NCBI RefSeq assembly: GCF_000760095.1
Contig: NZ_JNAR01000017.1
Span: 111,266-175,265, forward strand
Source of the DNA: Prochlorococcus marinus str. MIT 9401
GTDB lineage: Bacteria; Cyanobacteriota; Cyanobacteriia; PCC-6307; Cyanobiaceae
DNA length: 64,000 nt
Direction: 5' to 3'
The notes under the pieces were generated by a model. It did no database searches. It saw nothing but the letters and a program-made list of their open reading frames with translations, and was not told the DNA's origin. Positions within the stretch are counted from its first letter, which is position 1, and each line of letters starts with the position of its first letter. Below, piece after piece: positions 26,140 through 35,457 of this stretch. Both the position numbers and the translations under genes were made by a program.

Positions 26140-27294
26140 TTATTTAAAGGGTATAGATTGATTTTCAAAATCAATTTCCATCTCGTTTTGTTTGTTAATT
26201 TCATTAAGCCAAGGATTAATTATATTTTCCATATTTTTGTCAAACCACTTATGCATGCTAACGGTGCTTTTTGCAAAAAACCCCCTCCGCCTTTTATGTT
26301 TACCACCCGCTCCAGGATCAAACAAATCTATACTATTTTTTATTGCCCATTCAATTGGCTGGTAGTAGCATAATTCAAAATGTAGATTAGATATTTCTTC
26401 TTGACTACCCCAATATCTACCCCATAAATTGTTTTTATTTTTAACGCACATCGACATTGCAAAAATATCATTTGAATAATTTTTTGATGCGCTAAAAAGT
26501 AAAAGATTTTTTTTATTTTCAACAATTTTTTCGAAAAATGAAGATGTTAGATATTTACTTCCCCAAACTCCCCATCTCGAACAATGTCGTTCATAAAAAT
26601 AATGCATTTTTTTGAGGATTTCTTGGTTGATATCATCTTCATTAAAAATTTCTACTTTAATATCTTGTTTAATAATTGATTTTCTCTCTTTTTTTATATT
26701 TTTTCTCTGATTAGAGTTAAATCTAGAAAGAAAGTCATCAAACGTTTTTTCTCCATTACTCCTCCATTCACTGCTGGAATTTATCCATTCATGGTATCCC
26801 AAGGATTTAAGATGCTTGCTCCAGCTTTCATCAATATATAAAAAATTACAACTTAAAATTTTGTTTGTAATCGCAAAGCTCTCGATATGGCTTATAAGTA
26901 AATTTGTAATTTCTTTCTTATCTTTATTTTTTTTATAAAGAAATTGATATCCATTTACAGGACTATAAGGACTCATTCCAATTAATTTAGGGTAATAATT
27001 TAAATTCAATTCTTGAGCCAATCTTGCAAATGATTGATCAAAAACGAATTCTCCATAGCTATGATTTTTTAAAAAAAGTGGAGCAATGCCTAATATTTCT
27101 TCATTTTTATAAGCAATAAAATATAGAGGCTGCCAACCAGTATCTCTTGAAACACTTTTTGATGTTTCAAGGTTTTTAAGCCAGGTCCATTCATAAAATG
27201 GATTATTGATTTCATTTACCAATTCATTCCATATCTTTTTAGATATTTCTTGAATTGACAATTTGACTTCAACTTTATGTTTTTTTTGGTTCAT
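26140..27294 (-). CDS. FemAB-like/DUF482 N-acyltransferase family protein
   Basis: The 384-aa product has the architecture of the DUF482 (FemAB-like) branch of GNAT acyltransferases. Conserved stretches include NPFYEWTWLKNLE, FDQSFARLAQ and the family C-terminal signature FDPGAGGKHKRRRGF. Members are thought to transfer an amino acid or acyl group in cell-envelope synthesis, but substrates are unknown. It is followed by the divergent-sided block of RibD-like and PTPS genes on the same strand, 17 bases from the reductase. Confidence 0.78.
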   Translation of the reverse strand: MNQKKHKVEVKLSIQEISKKIWNELVNEINNPFYEWTWLKNLETSKSVSRDTGWQPLYFIAYKNEEILGIAPLFLKNHSYGEFVFDQSFARLAQELNLNYYPKLIGMSPYSPVNGYQFLYKKNKDKKEITNLLISHIESFAITNKILSCNFLYIDESWSKHLKSLGYHEWINSSSEWRSNGEKTFDDFLSRFNSNQRKNIKKERKSIIKQDIKVEIFNEDDINQEILKKMHYFYERHCSRWGVWGSKYLTSSFFEKIVENKKNLLLFSASKNYSNDIFAMSMCVKNKNNLWGRYWGSQEEISNLHFELCYYQPIEWAIKNSIDLFDPGAGGKHKRRRGFFAKSTVSMHKWFDKNMENIINPWLNEINKQNEMEIDFENQSIPFK

Positions 27295-27311
27295 TTAATA
27301 ATGAATTTATT

Positions 27312-27962
27312 TTAAATTTTTTTGTAATGAATGTGGATTTCATTATTCAATAAATTATTAATTGATTTTATTTCCCATAGTCTTTTGAGATTAAAAATTT
27401 CATTTGTTTGTTCTGGAGGGATCCACGTATATCTACCTCCAATAATTCGTGGAATTATTGTAATTTTTATATCTGTTATAAGATCCTCTTTGATAAATGA
27501 ATTTATAAGTTTTGCACCTCCTAAAAGAGCTAGATCATTTATCCCTTGTTTTTTGAGTAAATTTAATGTCTTTCTCCATGAATCATCGAAAAAAAGTTGT
27601 TTCTCAAAGTGATTATTAGACGAATCACAAACTTTACTTGAGCTTATTAGCCATCTTCTAATTGGTTGACGAAAGTATTTCCAATTTCTGTTAAATTTTT
27701 TGCTATTTGAAGCAACTATAGAAATTGGTTGGCTTTTGGATATCTTTACTTGATCATTATCATTGAGATTTTTTATTAGGTAAGTTGATTGATGAGCTAT
27801 TAAAGTACCTAAACCAAAAATGGTCGCATCAACTTTTGATAAGTTTTGATTTAACGTTTTTTTATCTTCTTCGCTTCCAAGATGCGATTCTCCACCTCCA
27901 GGAAATGCAATTCTCCCATCAAGACTAGATGCTATAACAATTAATACTCTTGGGATACTCAA
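27312..27962 (-). CDS. RibD C-terminal-like (DHFR-fold) reductase
   Basis: 216-aa NADPH-dependent reductase of the RibD_C family. The N-terminal VIVIASSLDGRIA-type strand (actual ASSLDGRIAFPGG) and GGAKLINSFIKEDLIT are the nucleotide and substrate regions of this fold. Family members reduce a deaminated pyrimidine in riboflavin synthesis, but stand-alone forms can act on other pterin or flavin precursors. The TTG start overlaps the preceding tandem PTPS stop by 4 bases, so the two are translationally coupled, pointing to a pterin substrate. Confidence 0.75.
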   Translation of the reverse strand: MSIPRVLIVIASSLDGRIAFPGGGESHLGSEEDKKTLNQNLSKVDATIFGLGTLIAHQSTYLIKNLNDNDQVKISKSQPISIVASNSKKFNRNWKYFRQPIRRWLISSSKVCDSSNNHFEKQLFFDDSWRKTLNLLKKQGINDLALLGGAKLINSFIKEDLITDIKITIIPRIIGGRYTWIPPEQTNEIFNLKRLWEIKSINNLLNNEIHIHYKKI

Positions 27963-28885
27963 GTTTGTGTGACTAAACTATTTTCAAATTTTAATTTCAA
28001 TGAATTGGTTAACTTCTGATCAACATAAATTTCTGCAGCATTATTTGGACTCTCTTGAAGTCTTATTTTGTGTAAACTTGCACCAAGTTCATTTATCGGT
28101 TTTTTAAGAATATCAGAAATATATAAAGCTATATTTTCAGCAGTTGGAACACAATTATGGAAAAATTCAATGTCTTTATTTAGAAAAGTATGATCTAGTT
28201 GCTCAACAACCAAATCATTGATTATCTCTTGGAGTGCAGATAAGTCGCAAACCATCCCTGTTCTTTTATCAATGTCTCCTTTTACAGTTATGTCTACAAG
28301 ATAGTTATGACCATGTCCATTAACTCTGGCACATTTCCCATAGATTTTTTTATTTTCATCAAAGGATATCTCTTCTTTTGCAAGTCTATGAGCGGCTGCA
28401 AAATGAGTTTGTACTGTTAAAAATGCTTCCATGTTTTTTCCAAAATAATCTGCCCATAAATTTGGGTTTTCATAAAGCCTTAGACCTGTAAGAGGTAAAT
28501 CATCTTTTAGACGACTCCAAATGACCTTTACTAATGCTTCAGTTGTGGGAAGTATACCCTCTTGATTATTAACATCAAATTCTGGCCAGACATCATTTAA
28601 AAAACGAAAATCTAATTGTCCAGTAACCTTATTTTTAATAGAGTGTTTTACATCAGAGAGATTAAGTACCATTCCATCAGAGTCTAGTTCTCCACCCATT
28701 GAAACAATCAGTTCATAATTATGACCATGTCCTGGTGCAATACTGCACTTTCCAAAAAGAGATAAATTTTCTTCTGGGCTTTTTTCAGGAAGCCAATAAC
28801 GGTGACTAGAACTAAAGCAAGCACGTCGAGTTATGACGCATTCACGTCCTTTTCCATGTAATGGTTTGGATTGTGTAGAAGTCAT
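27959..28885 (-). CDS. Tandem 6-pyruvoyltetrahydropterin synthase (two PTPS domains)
   Basis: The 308-aa chain contains two complete PTPS-like domains, about twice the usual size. Domain 1 (about residues 17-150) keeps the zinc histidines (H28, H53, H55) and catalytic Cys47, but LDH is changed to LDF at 91-93, so the catalytic His is Phe. Domain 2 (about 155-290) keeps H166, Cys185, H191, H193, LDH (230-232) and Glu278. So domain 2 is the likely active one. Family reactions make 6-pyruvoyl- or 6-carboxy-tetrahydropterin for biopterin or queuosine. It is divergent from aroK. Confidence 0.85.
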   Translation of the reverse strand: MTSTQSKPLHGKGRECVITRRACFSSSHRYWLPEKSPEENLSLFGKCSIAPGHGHNYELIVSMGGELDSDGMVLNLSDVKHSIKNKVTGQLDFRFLNDVWPEFDVNNQEGILPTTEALVKVIWSRLKDDLPLTGLRLYENPNLWADYFGKNMEAFLTVQTHFAAAHRLAKEEISFDENKKIYGKCARVNGHGHNYLVDITVKGDIDKRTGMVCDLSALQEIINDLVVEQLDHTFLNKDIEFFHNCVPTAENIALYISDILKKPINELGASLHKIRLQESPNNAAEIYVDQKLTNSLKLKFENSLVTQT

Positions 28886-28935
28886 AGCTGTCTGCGATAA
28901 TACTATCTTAAGGTTTTAAATACGCTTTTGTCTTT

Positions 28936-29493
28936 ATGGAACAATCCATTATTGAAAAAACAGTTCATACTATCAGGGGCAGAAGCATATTTTTAATAGG
29001 AATGATGGGTTCTGGCAAGTCACAAACTGGTTTGAAGCTAGCTGAATTATTGAAGTACAAATACATTGATTTAGATCCATTAATAGAGAAGTTAGCAAAA
29101 AAATCTATCAATCAAATTTTTAATGATGAAGGAGAAGAGAATTTCCGTGAATTAGAAGCAAACTGCCTTAAAGAAACTATCAAAATTCCTTCATTAGTAA
29201 TCTCAACTGGGGGAGGAATAGTTACCAAATCAGAAAACTGGGGAATCTTAAGACAGGGAATAGTTGTTTGGATAGATCTCGACAAAGATATAGCAATTAA
29301 AAGATTGAAAAATGAAATTGAAAATAGGCCACTTCTTCAGGGAAAGAATCTCAATGATTTATATATGAGCATTTTTCAATCTAGAGAAAATTTGTATTCT
29401 CAAGCAGATTTAAGAATTCAGGTAAAAAGGGAAAATATTGAAGAAGTCGCCATGAAAATAATTAATGCAATTCATAAAGAAATAATTAGTTAA
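28936..29493 (+). CDS. aroK: Shikimate kinase
   Basis: Phosphorylates shikimate in aromatic amino-acid synthesis. P-loop GMMGSGKS lies at residues 22-29; the shikimate-binding D-x-D reads DLDP (about 46-49), and STGGGI follows in the lid region. Length 185 aa is normal. The first 14 residues extend beyond the usual start. It is convergent with the CRR7-like gene, overlapping it by 4 bases. Confidence 0.9.
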   Translation: MEQSIIEKTVHTIRGRSIFLIGMMGSGKSQTGLKLAELLKYKYIDLDPLIEKLAKKSINQIFNDEGEENFRELEANCLKETIKIPSLVISTGGGIVTKSENWGILRQGIVVWIDLDKDIAIKRLKNEIENRPLLQGKNLNDLYMSIFQSRENLYSQADLRIQVKRENIEEVAMKIINAIHKEIIS

Positions 29494-29747
29494 TCTGGTT
29501 CAATTCTTACTGCAAACCATTTGATAACGTATCCTAATTTAATTTCTAATTCATAAGTGCTCTCCAATAATTCTTCAAAAAATTCCTGATCAAGAACTTC
29601 TATATTTTGATATATTGTTTGTGTTTCTGTTTTACTAAGCCAATTTTTCAACCATAAAATTGCTTCTTGCTTTGATACAATTTTTTCTTTTGAATCTGGC
29701 TCTAATAATACATAATGATCTGATGCTCTTATTAGTGGATTTGACAT
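29490..29747 (-). CDS. CRR7-like protein (NDH-1 related)
   Basis: The 85-aa soluble protein resembles the chlororespiratory reduction 7 family: HYVLLEPD near the N terminus, then a helical middle and the C-terminal YELEIKLGYVIKWFAVRIEP, close to the family's Y-E-L-D..G-Y-x-Q-W-F/Y-A-V-R-L-E ending. In plants CRR7 is needed for assembly of the chloroplast NDH complex; a similar role here is inferred. It is divergent from a secreted DUF6816-like gene, with one base between them. Confidence 0.65.
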   Translation of the reverse strand: MSNPLIRASDHYVLLEPDSKEKIVSKQEAILWLKNWLSKTETQTIYQNIEVLDQEFFEELLESTYELEIKLGYVIKWFAVRIEPD

Positions 29748-29748
29748 A

Positions 29749-30456
29749 ATGAAGATTATTCTTGGATTAATTCTTTGCTTGATTTTTCAAGTAATTTTTT
29801 TAGAAAATTCTTTTGCTTTAGTAGATTCTAACGTACGAGAGTTTTTGGAAAATCGTGAAAATCAATGGCCGGAATTATATTTGCCAAATTTTAAATTATC
29901 TGATATTTCTAAAGATTTAATTTATCCTAAATGGTTCGAGGGGAATTGGCTTGTTACTTCTCAAGATATAGTTAATGATTCAGAAGAGCCAGTTATTTAT
30001 AAAGTAAATTTCTTTAAGAATGATTCAGATTTAATTGTTGGGAATCGTGCAAAAAATTCTGAATCTATTGGAAAAGCAATATTTGGTGACACATTAATCA
30101 AAGTTGTAAATGATCCTCAATCTATTAATAATCAAATTACTTATTTAAAAGATGATTTTTACATCGATTCAAGAATTACAGGGAGAAATCAGATACAAGA
30201 TGATGATATTTTTTTCGCAGATGAGCTAGTTATACAAACAGCTCATAAGCCAGGTGCTTCAAGGATTAATCAGGTAGAAACCATTAGTAAATTTCAAAAA
30301 TGTTCCGAAGAAATATTGGAAGTTGATAATTCAATCAAACCATCAATTTGTGGAGTGCAATATGTTGCTTCTTATGGTTCAAAAGTTGGTGATCCTTCCA
30401 TTCATGCTATAAAAACAAATAAATATAAATTGACGTTTGAATTTATTGAGAGTTAG
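29749..30456 (+). CDS. DUF6816-like secreted protein
   Basis: 235-aa protein with a hydrophobic N-terminal signal (residues about 3-23, ending NSFALV). The mature part has IYPKWFEGNWLVTSQ, like the P-x-W-F-x-G-x-W-x-V/T-S pattern of lipocalin-like proteins conserved in cyanobacteria and chloroplasts. Function unknown; probably lumenal or periplasmic. It overlaps the convergent glutathione-transferase gene by 14 bases. Confidence 0.6.
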   Translation: MKIILGLILCLIFQVIFLENSFALVDSNVREFLENRENQWPELYLPNFKLSDISKDLIYPKWFEGNWLVTSQDIVNDSEEPVIYKVNFFKNDSDLIVGNRAKNSESIGKAIFGDTLIKVVNDPQSINNQITYLKDDFYIDSRITGRNQIQDDDIFFADELVIQTAHKPGASRINQVETISKFQKCSEEILEVDNSIKPSICGVQYVASYGSKVGDPSIHAIKTNKYKLTFEFIES

Positions 30457-31168
30457 CACTAAAAAGATATTCTTCTAAATTGTTCCTCCACATAAAAAGA
30501 TTTTCTAAATAAGGGTTATTTATGTATTCTTGGCTCCCCTCTCCTGAAAGAATTGGTCCTGCAGACTTTGGAAATTTAAGAAGAGATAATTGAGCAGCAA
30601 TTGAAATATCTGCAATTGATAAACTATCTCCTACTAAATATTTTTTGTTAATTAAGGATTTTGATAAAGCTTCCAGTAATTTTTGGAGTTCTAAATTATC
30701 TTTAGAAGACAAAACTACATTAGAAATTTTACTAAGATTTTCAAAAGGTAATTTATCAACAATACTTTTAAATGAAGAAGGTATTTCATCAGGAAGTAGT
30801 GCAGTTCTTAGCTGTGGATTTTCTATTGCAGATTTTATTAATGTTTTTCTACAAGTTGTAGCCATTGTTGTATCAGCCCAGTCTTCAATTAGTTTGCATT
30901 GTGCAAATAATATTGGGTCCTCTGGAAAAAGTGGATTGTTATCATTTTTTTTATCAATGTATTCGCAAATAGTTGATGAGTCATGAATAATTTGATCATT
31001 ACTATCAACTATCACAGGGACTTGTTTTTGACCTGATAATTTAAAGATTTCAAATTGACCTATTCCTGGTGTTACTTCTTCAACTCGATATTGTAGTTTT
31101 TTTGCATGAAGAGCCATTCTTGTTTTTAAACAAAAAGCACTATGCCTAAATTGATATAATGTAATCAT
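30443..31168 (-). CDS. Glutathione S-transferase family protein
   Basis: 241-aa protein with a thioredoxin-fold N-terminal domain (MITLYQFRHSAFCLKTRMAL, cis-Pro in QKQVPVIV) and a helical C-terminal domain containing SLSIADISIAAQLSLL. The N-terminal FRHSAFC places Ser and Cys at the usual catalytic position. Roles in detoxification or peroxide reduction are typical; the substrate cannot be told. Confidence 0.85.
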   Translation of the reverse strand: MITLYQFRHSAFCLKTRMALHAKKLQYRVEEVTPGIGQFEIFKLSGQKQVPVIVDSNDQIIHDSSTICEYIDKKNDNNPLFPEDPILFAQCKLIEDWADTTMATTCRKTLIKSAIENPQLRTALLPDEIPSSFKSIVDKLPFENLSKISNVVLSSKDNLELQKLLEALSKSLINKKYLVGDSLSIADISIAAQLSLLKFPKSAGPILSGEGSQEYINNPYLENLFMWRNNLEEYLFSANSQ

Positions 31169-31222
31169 GCTGTTTAATGTTTGTTAAAACCTAGCTAAAA
31201 AAGTAATCTATTTGTGGAGCTG

Positions 31223-31432
31223 ATGGGCGAATTTTTCTCTAATGTTGCAAGATATCCCAAGTATTTAATATCTATCATTGTTGGGGGACTTGTTGCATTG
31301 CTTGAACCTCTATTTAAGAATAGATCAAATCCACTCACAATAGTAGGTTTAATATCTTCTGTCTTAAGTGCCCTCATAACCGTTTATTTTGTCTTGCAAG
31401 CAATGACAAACCCAATTAATTTACAATCATAA
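31223..31432 (+). CDS. DUF751/Ycf33-like small membrane protein
   Basis: 69 aa from ATG 31223 (an in-frame GTG at 31214 would add three residues). Two hydrophobic helices (YLISIIVGGLVALLEPLF and a C-terminal one) and the RSNPLTIVGL linker match the DUF751/Ycf33 family found in cyanobacteria and red-algal plastids. Function unknown. Its stop overlaps the rbfA ATG by one base. Confidence 0.7.
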   Translation: MGEFFSNVARYPKYLISIIVGGLVALLEPLFKNRSNPLTIVGLISSVLSALITVYFVLQAMTNPINLQS

Positions 31433-31824
31433 TGCCAAAAAATTACCGTCTTGCAAAAGTTTCTTCTCTTTTGAAGAAAGAAATAACCCTTATTTTGCAG
31501 AATGATTTGGAAAATGATCTTATTAGAGATCATTTCGTCAATATTTCTAAGATTGATTTATCAGGAGATTTGCAACACTGTAAAATTTATATAACTTCAA
31601 CTGCTCAAGATAAATTGAAGAAAGAGATTGTGGAAAATTTGAATACTGCTAAAAGTTTTATAAGACATAGTTTAGGTAAAAGAATAGAGATGAGAAGAGT
31701 TCCAGAGATAATTTTTAAAGACGATGTTATTCTTGATAAAGGATTATCCGTATTGAAACTTCTCGATGAATTAAAAAATAAAACTCAAGACAATAATAAT
31801 GAGGACAAGGATGCCAATAGTTGA
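31432..31824 (+). CDS. rbfA: Ribosome-binding factor A
   Basis: 130-aa KH-fold protein that binds the 30S subunit during 16S rRNA maturation and cold adaptation. RLAKVSSLLKKEITLIL opens the family domain and the C-terminal RMRRVPEIIFK-type signature is present as MRRVPEIIFKDD. It is coupled to the DUF751 gene by TAATG and overlaps the beginning of hemD. Confidence 0.9.
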   Translation: MPKNYRLAKVSSLLKKEITLILQNDLENDLIRDHFVNISKIDLSGDLQHCKIYITSTAQDKLKKEIVENLNTAKSFIRHSLGKRIEMRRVPEIIFKDDVILDKGLSVLKLLDELKNKTQDNNNEDKDANS

Positions 31825-32608
31825 TCTTCCCCTTGATCAAAGAAATATAATTATCACTCGATCAAAAGAAGGGATATTGGATATAAAAAAGATATTTACA
31901 AGCAAGGGTGCTAATGTATTTGATTTGCCTGCAATAAGTATTGGTGAACCTGATGATTTGAATCCTCTTGATGAAGCATTAAATCAAATAAATGATTTTC
32001 ATTGGATTATTTTTTCCAGTAGTAATGGGATTAAATTTGTGGATAAAAGACTTAAATATTTTAATAGTTCATTAAAGGAGTGTTCTAAAACAACAAAAAT
32101 CGCTGTAGTCGGAGAAAAAACCTCAAAAACTCTTGATGATTTTGGTATTAAGGCTGATTTCATACCTCCGGAATTTGTTGCTGAAAGTTTAATTGATAAT
32201 TTCCCAGTATCTGGTTATGGACTTCGAGTCTTTTTACCAAGAGTTCAAACAGGTGGTAGAGATCTAATTGCAGATCAATTTAGAAAGGCTGGTTCACGTG
32301 TATATGAGGTTCCTGCATATGAAACAAGGTGTCCTGACTCAATTCCGGGAGAAACAATTGATATTATTTCTAGGCGAGAAGTTGATGCAATTATTTTCTC
32401 GAGCGGTAAAACCGTATCAAATTCTGCTTTTTTACTAGAAAAAAAACTTGGTAAACAATGGTTAGAGTATTTTGATCAAATTAAGTTATTAACTATTGGA
32501 CCTCAGACAACAAAAATATGTAAAAAGATTTTTGGAAGAGTTGATAGTCAGGCACAAAAATATACTTTTGAAGGGCTACTTGATGAAGCAATTAATATTT
32601 TTAGTTAG
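31811..32608 (+). CDS. hemD: Uroporphyrinogen-III synthase
   Basis: Cyclises hydroxymethylbilane to uroporphyrinogen III, the common precursor of heme and chlorophyll. The 265-aa product has the family N terminus (IIITRSKEG...I), FSSSNGIKF and the C-terminal IIFSSGKTVSN and LLTIGPQTTK stretches. ATG 31811 is preferred because GAGGA sits 5 bases upstream (31801-31805); an ATG at 31799 would overlap rbfA by 26 bases. The convergent gene overlaps the stop by 8 bases. Confidence 0.85.
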   Translation: MPIVDLPLDQRNIIITRSKEGILDIKKIFTSKGANVFDLPAISIGEPDDLNPLDEALNQINDFHWIIFSSSNGIKFVDKRLKYFNSSLKECSKTTKIAVVGEKTSKTLDDFGIKADFIPPEFVAESLIDNFPVSGYGLRVFLPRVQTGGRDLIADQFRKAGSRVYEVPAYETRCPDSIPGETIDIISRREVDAIIFSSGKTVSNSAFLLEKKLGKQWLEYFDQIKLLTIGPQTTKICKKIFGRVDSQAQKYTFEGLLDEAINIFS

Positions 32609-33071
32609 AAAAATTTTTTGTATAGTTTTTTTCAACTAAATCTTTGAACCTATCGATATTGGCCTGTAATTCGTTTGTAACCATTTTGCCTAAAATATTT
32701 TCTTCCATAAATCGTGCAATCATTTTAGGTAGCTCATAAGTTATGGCTAAATTTACCGTTGTGATTTGATTACTTTTACTTTCGAAAACTACTGACCCCT
32801 CAGTTGGTAAACCTCCTATAGATTTCCATTTAAGTTTGCTTTTTTCGACCCTTTCTGTAATTTGAGCTTTCCATTTAAACCTAAAGCCATTAGCAGCTAA
32901 AGTCCATTCTGTTAGATCTGGTAGCTTATTAGTTTCTTCATCAACTGTTTTTACAGATTCAATCCAGCTCATCCAAAGGGACATTGAGTCTAAATCGCTC
33001 CATGTATCCCAAACATTTTCAAGAGGTGCATTAACAACTGTTATTACGTCATGTTTTAGCCAAGTACCCAT
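32601..33071 (-). CDS. SRPBCC (START-like) ligand-binding protein
   Basis: 156-aa protein from ATG 33071 (TTG at 33074 adjoins the crtQ stop). The pattern VITVVNAPLENVWDTWSDLDSMSLWMSWIESVK is the SRPBCC/polyketide-cyclase N terminus, followed by beta strands and a long C-terminal helix. These proteins bind hydrophobic ligands. It immediately follows crtQ on the same strand, which suggests a link to carotenoid handling, as for the CrtQ-adjacent SRPBCC proteins in other cyanobacteria; ligand unknown. Confidence 0.75.
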   Translation of the reverse strand: MGTWLKHDVITVVNAPLENVWDTWSDLDSMSLWMSWIESVKTVDEETNKLPDLTEWTLAANGFRFKWKAQITERVEKSKLKWKSIGGLPTEGSVVFESKSNQITTVNLAITYELPKMIARFMEENILGKMVTNELQANIDRFKDLVEKNYTKNFSN

Positions 33072-33074
33072 CAA

Positions 33075-34529
33075 TCAACTTACTGCAAGATTTTTTGCTA
33101 ATTCCGCTTTCTTCTCTAAAATTGCAGCAGCGGCTAAATGACCACTCATTGTAGCTCCCTCCATAGAGTCTATGTAATCTTGTTTTGTGTAACTACCAGC
33201 CATGAAGAAATTAGGTATAGATGTTTTTTGATCGGGTCTGAAAGGTTCCATACCGGGAGATTCTCTATAAAGTGATTGTGGAATTTGTACTACGTTACTC
33301 CAAAGCAATTTAAGGTTTTTTGAGGATGGGAATAGACGACGAACCTCTTTATCTATTTCTTTTGTAATTCTTTCTGTAGATCTTCCCATCCATCTATCCC
33401 CAGGAGTTAAAACACATTGGAGGAGTGATCCCATATCTTTTTTTCTGTAGTCTGCTGGACTTGCAAGTGCTAAATCCGCAAAACAACTGAAAGAGGCATC
33501 AGCAGAATAAAGAAGATTATCTAGTCCAGTTGGTGTGTTTCCAGTATTATCTTTTTGTAATTCGGTAACCCAACCGTCGTATCTCAATTGGATTGTGGCG
33601 ACAGCAACTGCTCTAAGTTTTTTTAAACCTTCAAATTCTTTAAATTGATACCATTCTTTTGGAATTATTTTTTTTATTCCAGGAACATCACATGCAGCAA
33701 GAAATTTATCAGCAAACACTGCCTTAATTCCCTCTGGAGAAGATATTTTTAACTGATTAACTGAATAAGAAGTAGATTCCTTTTCATGAATTATTTCTTC
33801 TACCTTGTGGTTAAGATATATTTTTGCCCCTTTGTTTGTTATGTAGTCCACAATAGGTTGAGTTAACCACTTATGTGGAGAACCTTTTAAAAGATTTAGT
33901 TTTGAGGCTTCTGTTTTTGAAGCAAACATCATGAAGATAGTTAGCATGCATCGTGCTGATATATCTTTGCAATTAATAAAACCTAAAGCATATGCAATAG
34001 GATCCCACATTCTTTCTAAACTTTTTTCACTTCCGCCATGATTTAAAAACCATTCTTTAAAACTAATTCTATCTAAATCTCTTATTATTTTCATTGCTCC
34101 TTCATAGTCTATCAACCCTCTAACTATTGGGCTTGTTCCTAGTGCTAAGGCATTTCTGAACTTATCTACCCAAGTAAGTTGTTCGGTGGTAAAAAAAGCT
34201 TTTAGTCCATTAAATGGAGCACCCAAGGGGAATCTAAAATCTAAAGATTTCAAATTCCCACCATTATTGATAAATAGATGAGTATGATCTTTCGAGAGCA
34301 AATTATCTAAAGCTCCCACTTTTTTCATTAATTTGAACAGATTTGCATAATTATAAAAAAATACATGTAAACCCATTTCTATATGGTTGCCATCTTTATC
34401 TTCCCAACTGCCTACTTTGCCTCCCCAAAATGACCTGCTCTCATAAATTTCTACTTCATGACCTTCATCAACTAAATTGACTGCAGCTGTAAGACCAGCT
34501 AATCCCGAACCGACTATTGCAATTTTCAC
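33075..34529 (-). CDS. crtQ: Zeta-carotene desaturase (plant-type, CrtQ/ZDS)
   Basis: Flavoprotein that desaturates zeta-carotene towards lycopene in the thylakoid or envelope membrane. FAD-binding GSGLAG lies at residues 7-12, and [18 protein letters not shown] near 30-47 is the family's second FAD motif. The C-terminal [21 protein letters not shown] is the family signature. It is a paralogue of crtP at 58 kb but separated by about 23 kb. The SRPBCC gene follows directly. Confidence 0.92.
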   Translation of the reverse strand: MKIAIVGSGLAGLTAAVNLVDEGHEVEIYESRSFWGGKVGSWEDKDGNHIEMGLHVFFYNYANLFKLMKKVGALDNLLSKDHTHLFINNGGNLKSLDFRFPLGAPFNGLKAFFTTEQLTWVDKFRNALALGTSPIVRGLIDYEGAMKIIRDLDRISFKEWFLNHGGSEKSLERMWDPIAYALGFINCKDISARCMLTIFMMFASKTEASKLNLLKGSPHKWLTQPIVDYITNKGAKIYLNHKVEEIIHEKESTSYSVNQLKISSPEGIKAVFADKFLAACDVPGIKKIIPKEWYQFKEFEGLKKLRAVAVATIQLRYDGWVTELQKDNTGNTPTGLDNLLYSADASFSCFADLALASPADYRKKDMGSLLQCVLTPGDRWMGRSTERITKEIDKEVRRLFPSSKNLKLLWSNVVQIPQSLYRESPGMEPFRPDQKTSIPNFFMAGSYTKQDYIDSMEGATMSGHLAAAAILEKKAELAKNLAVS

Positions 34530-34628
34530 TTTTTATTAAAATTATAACAAATCAAGTTTGGATAATGTTTGTTCTATGCATCCTATCGATAAAGTTTTTA
34601 TATTATAAATAGTAGAAATTCTTTGTTT

Positions 34629-35021
34629 ATGGAAAATGTAGAAGTTAAACAGGAAATTAAGAATTCTGATGATGGGAAAGGTATTTTAATTACGAATGAT
34701 GCCATAGAGCAAATTTCAAATTTATTAAAGGGCCAAAGTGATAAAAAAGCACTCAGGGTAGGAGTCCGATCAGGTGGTTGTAGTGGCATGAGTTATACGA
34801 TGGATTTTATTGGGAGTAATGAAATAGATCCCGATGATAAAGTTTATGATTATTCATTAAAAGCTGATCAAACATTCCAAGTGGTTTGTGATCCTAAAAG
34901 TCTCCTATACATTTATGGAATGCAATTAGATTTTAGTAAAGAACTTATTGGCGGTGGCTTTAATTTTGTAAATCCTAATGCTTCTCAAACTTGCGGGTGT
35001 GGAAGCTCCTTTGCTGTTTAA
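34629..35021 (+). CDS. A-type iron-sulfur carrier (HesB/IscA/SufA)
   Basis: 130-aa scaffold or carrier for [2Fe-2S]/[4Fe-4S] clusters. The conserved cysteines are Cys51 (SGGCSGMSY) and Cys122/Cys124 (TCGCGSSF). A 20-residue charged N-terminal extension precedes the core. ATG 34629 is used; an upstream in-frame TTG at 34623 is less likely. It is divergent from crtQ and starts a run with the TPR and LpxB-like genes. Confidence 0.9.
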   Translation: MENVEVKQEIKNSDDGKGILITNDAIEQISNLLKGQSDKKALRVGVRSGGCSGMSYTMDFIGSNEIDPDDKVYDYSLKADQTFQVVCDPKSLLYIYGMQLDFSKELIGGGFNFVNPNASQTCGCGSSFAV

Positions 35022-35027
35022 TTAATA

Positions 35028-35456
35028 ATGAATAACGAAATTAATCCCATCGAAGAGGATTTTAATGCAGCTCTATCAAGATATAAAGCTGGGCAAGATT
35101 TAATTCCAATCGTTCAAGATTTTCAAAAAATTATACAACAAATACCAAATCATTTTGCTGCCTGGACTTGTTTATCATGGCTTCAATTACTTTTGAAAAA
35201 TAATGAAGAAGCTTTGGCAGCTGCCAGACAAGCTGTTCGATTAAATCAGCAAGACCCACAAGCAAGAATGAATTTGTCTTTAGCTCTTTTAGCCACCAAT
35301 AATAAAGGTGTTAGGGATCATATTGAGTTAATAAAAAAAATGTCTATGATGATGCCTGATGTGAAAAGTGAGTTAAAAGAATCTGTTGAGGATGGATTTA
35401 GTAGATATCCTGATTGGCCTGAATTAACCAAAGTAAAAAAATGGTTGGATTTTTAA
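35028..35456 (+). CDS. TPR-containing protein, small
   Basis: 142-aa soluble protein with tetratricopeptide repeats: HFAAWTCLSWLQLLLKNNEEALAAARQAVRLNQQD (about residues 43-77) and a following less regular repeat. It is a protein-protein interaction module of unknown partner, probably cotranscribed with the IscA-type gene 6 bases upstream. Confidence 0.75.
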   Translation: MNNEINPIEEDFNAALSRYKAGQDLIPIVQDFQKIIQQIPNHFAAWTCLSWLQLLLKNNEEALAAARQAVRLNQQDPQARMNLSLALLATNNKGVRDHIELIKKMSMMMPDVKSELKESVEDGFSRYPDWPELTKVKKWLDF

Positions 35457-35457
35457 A

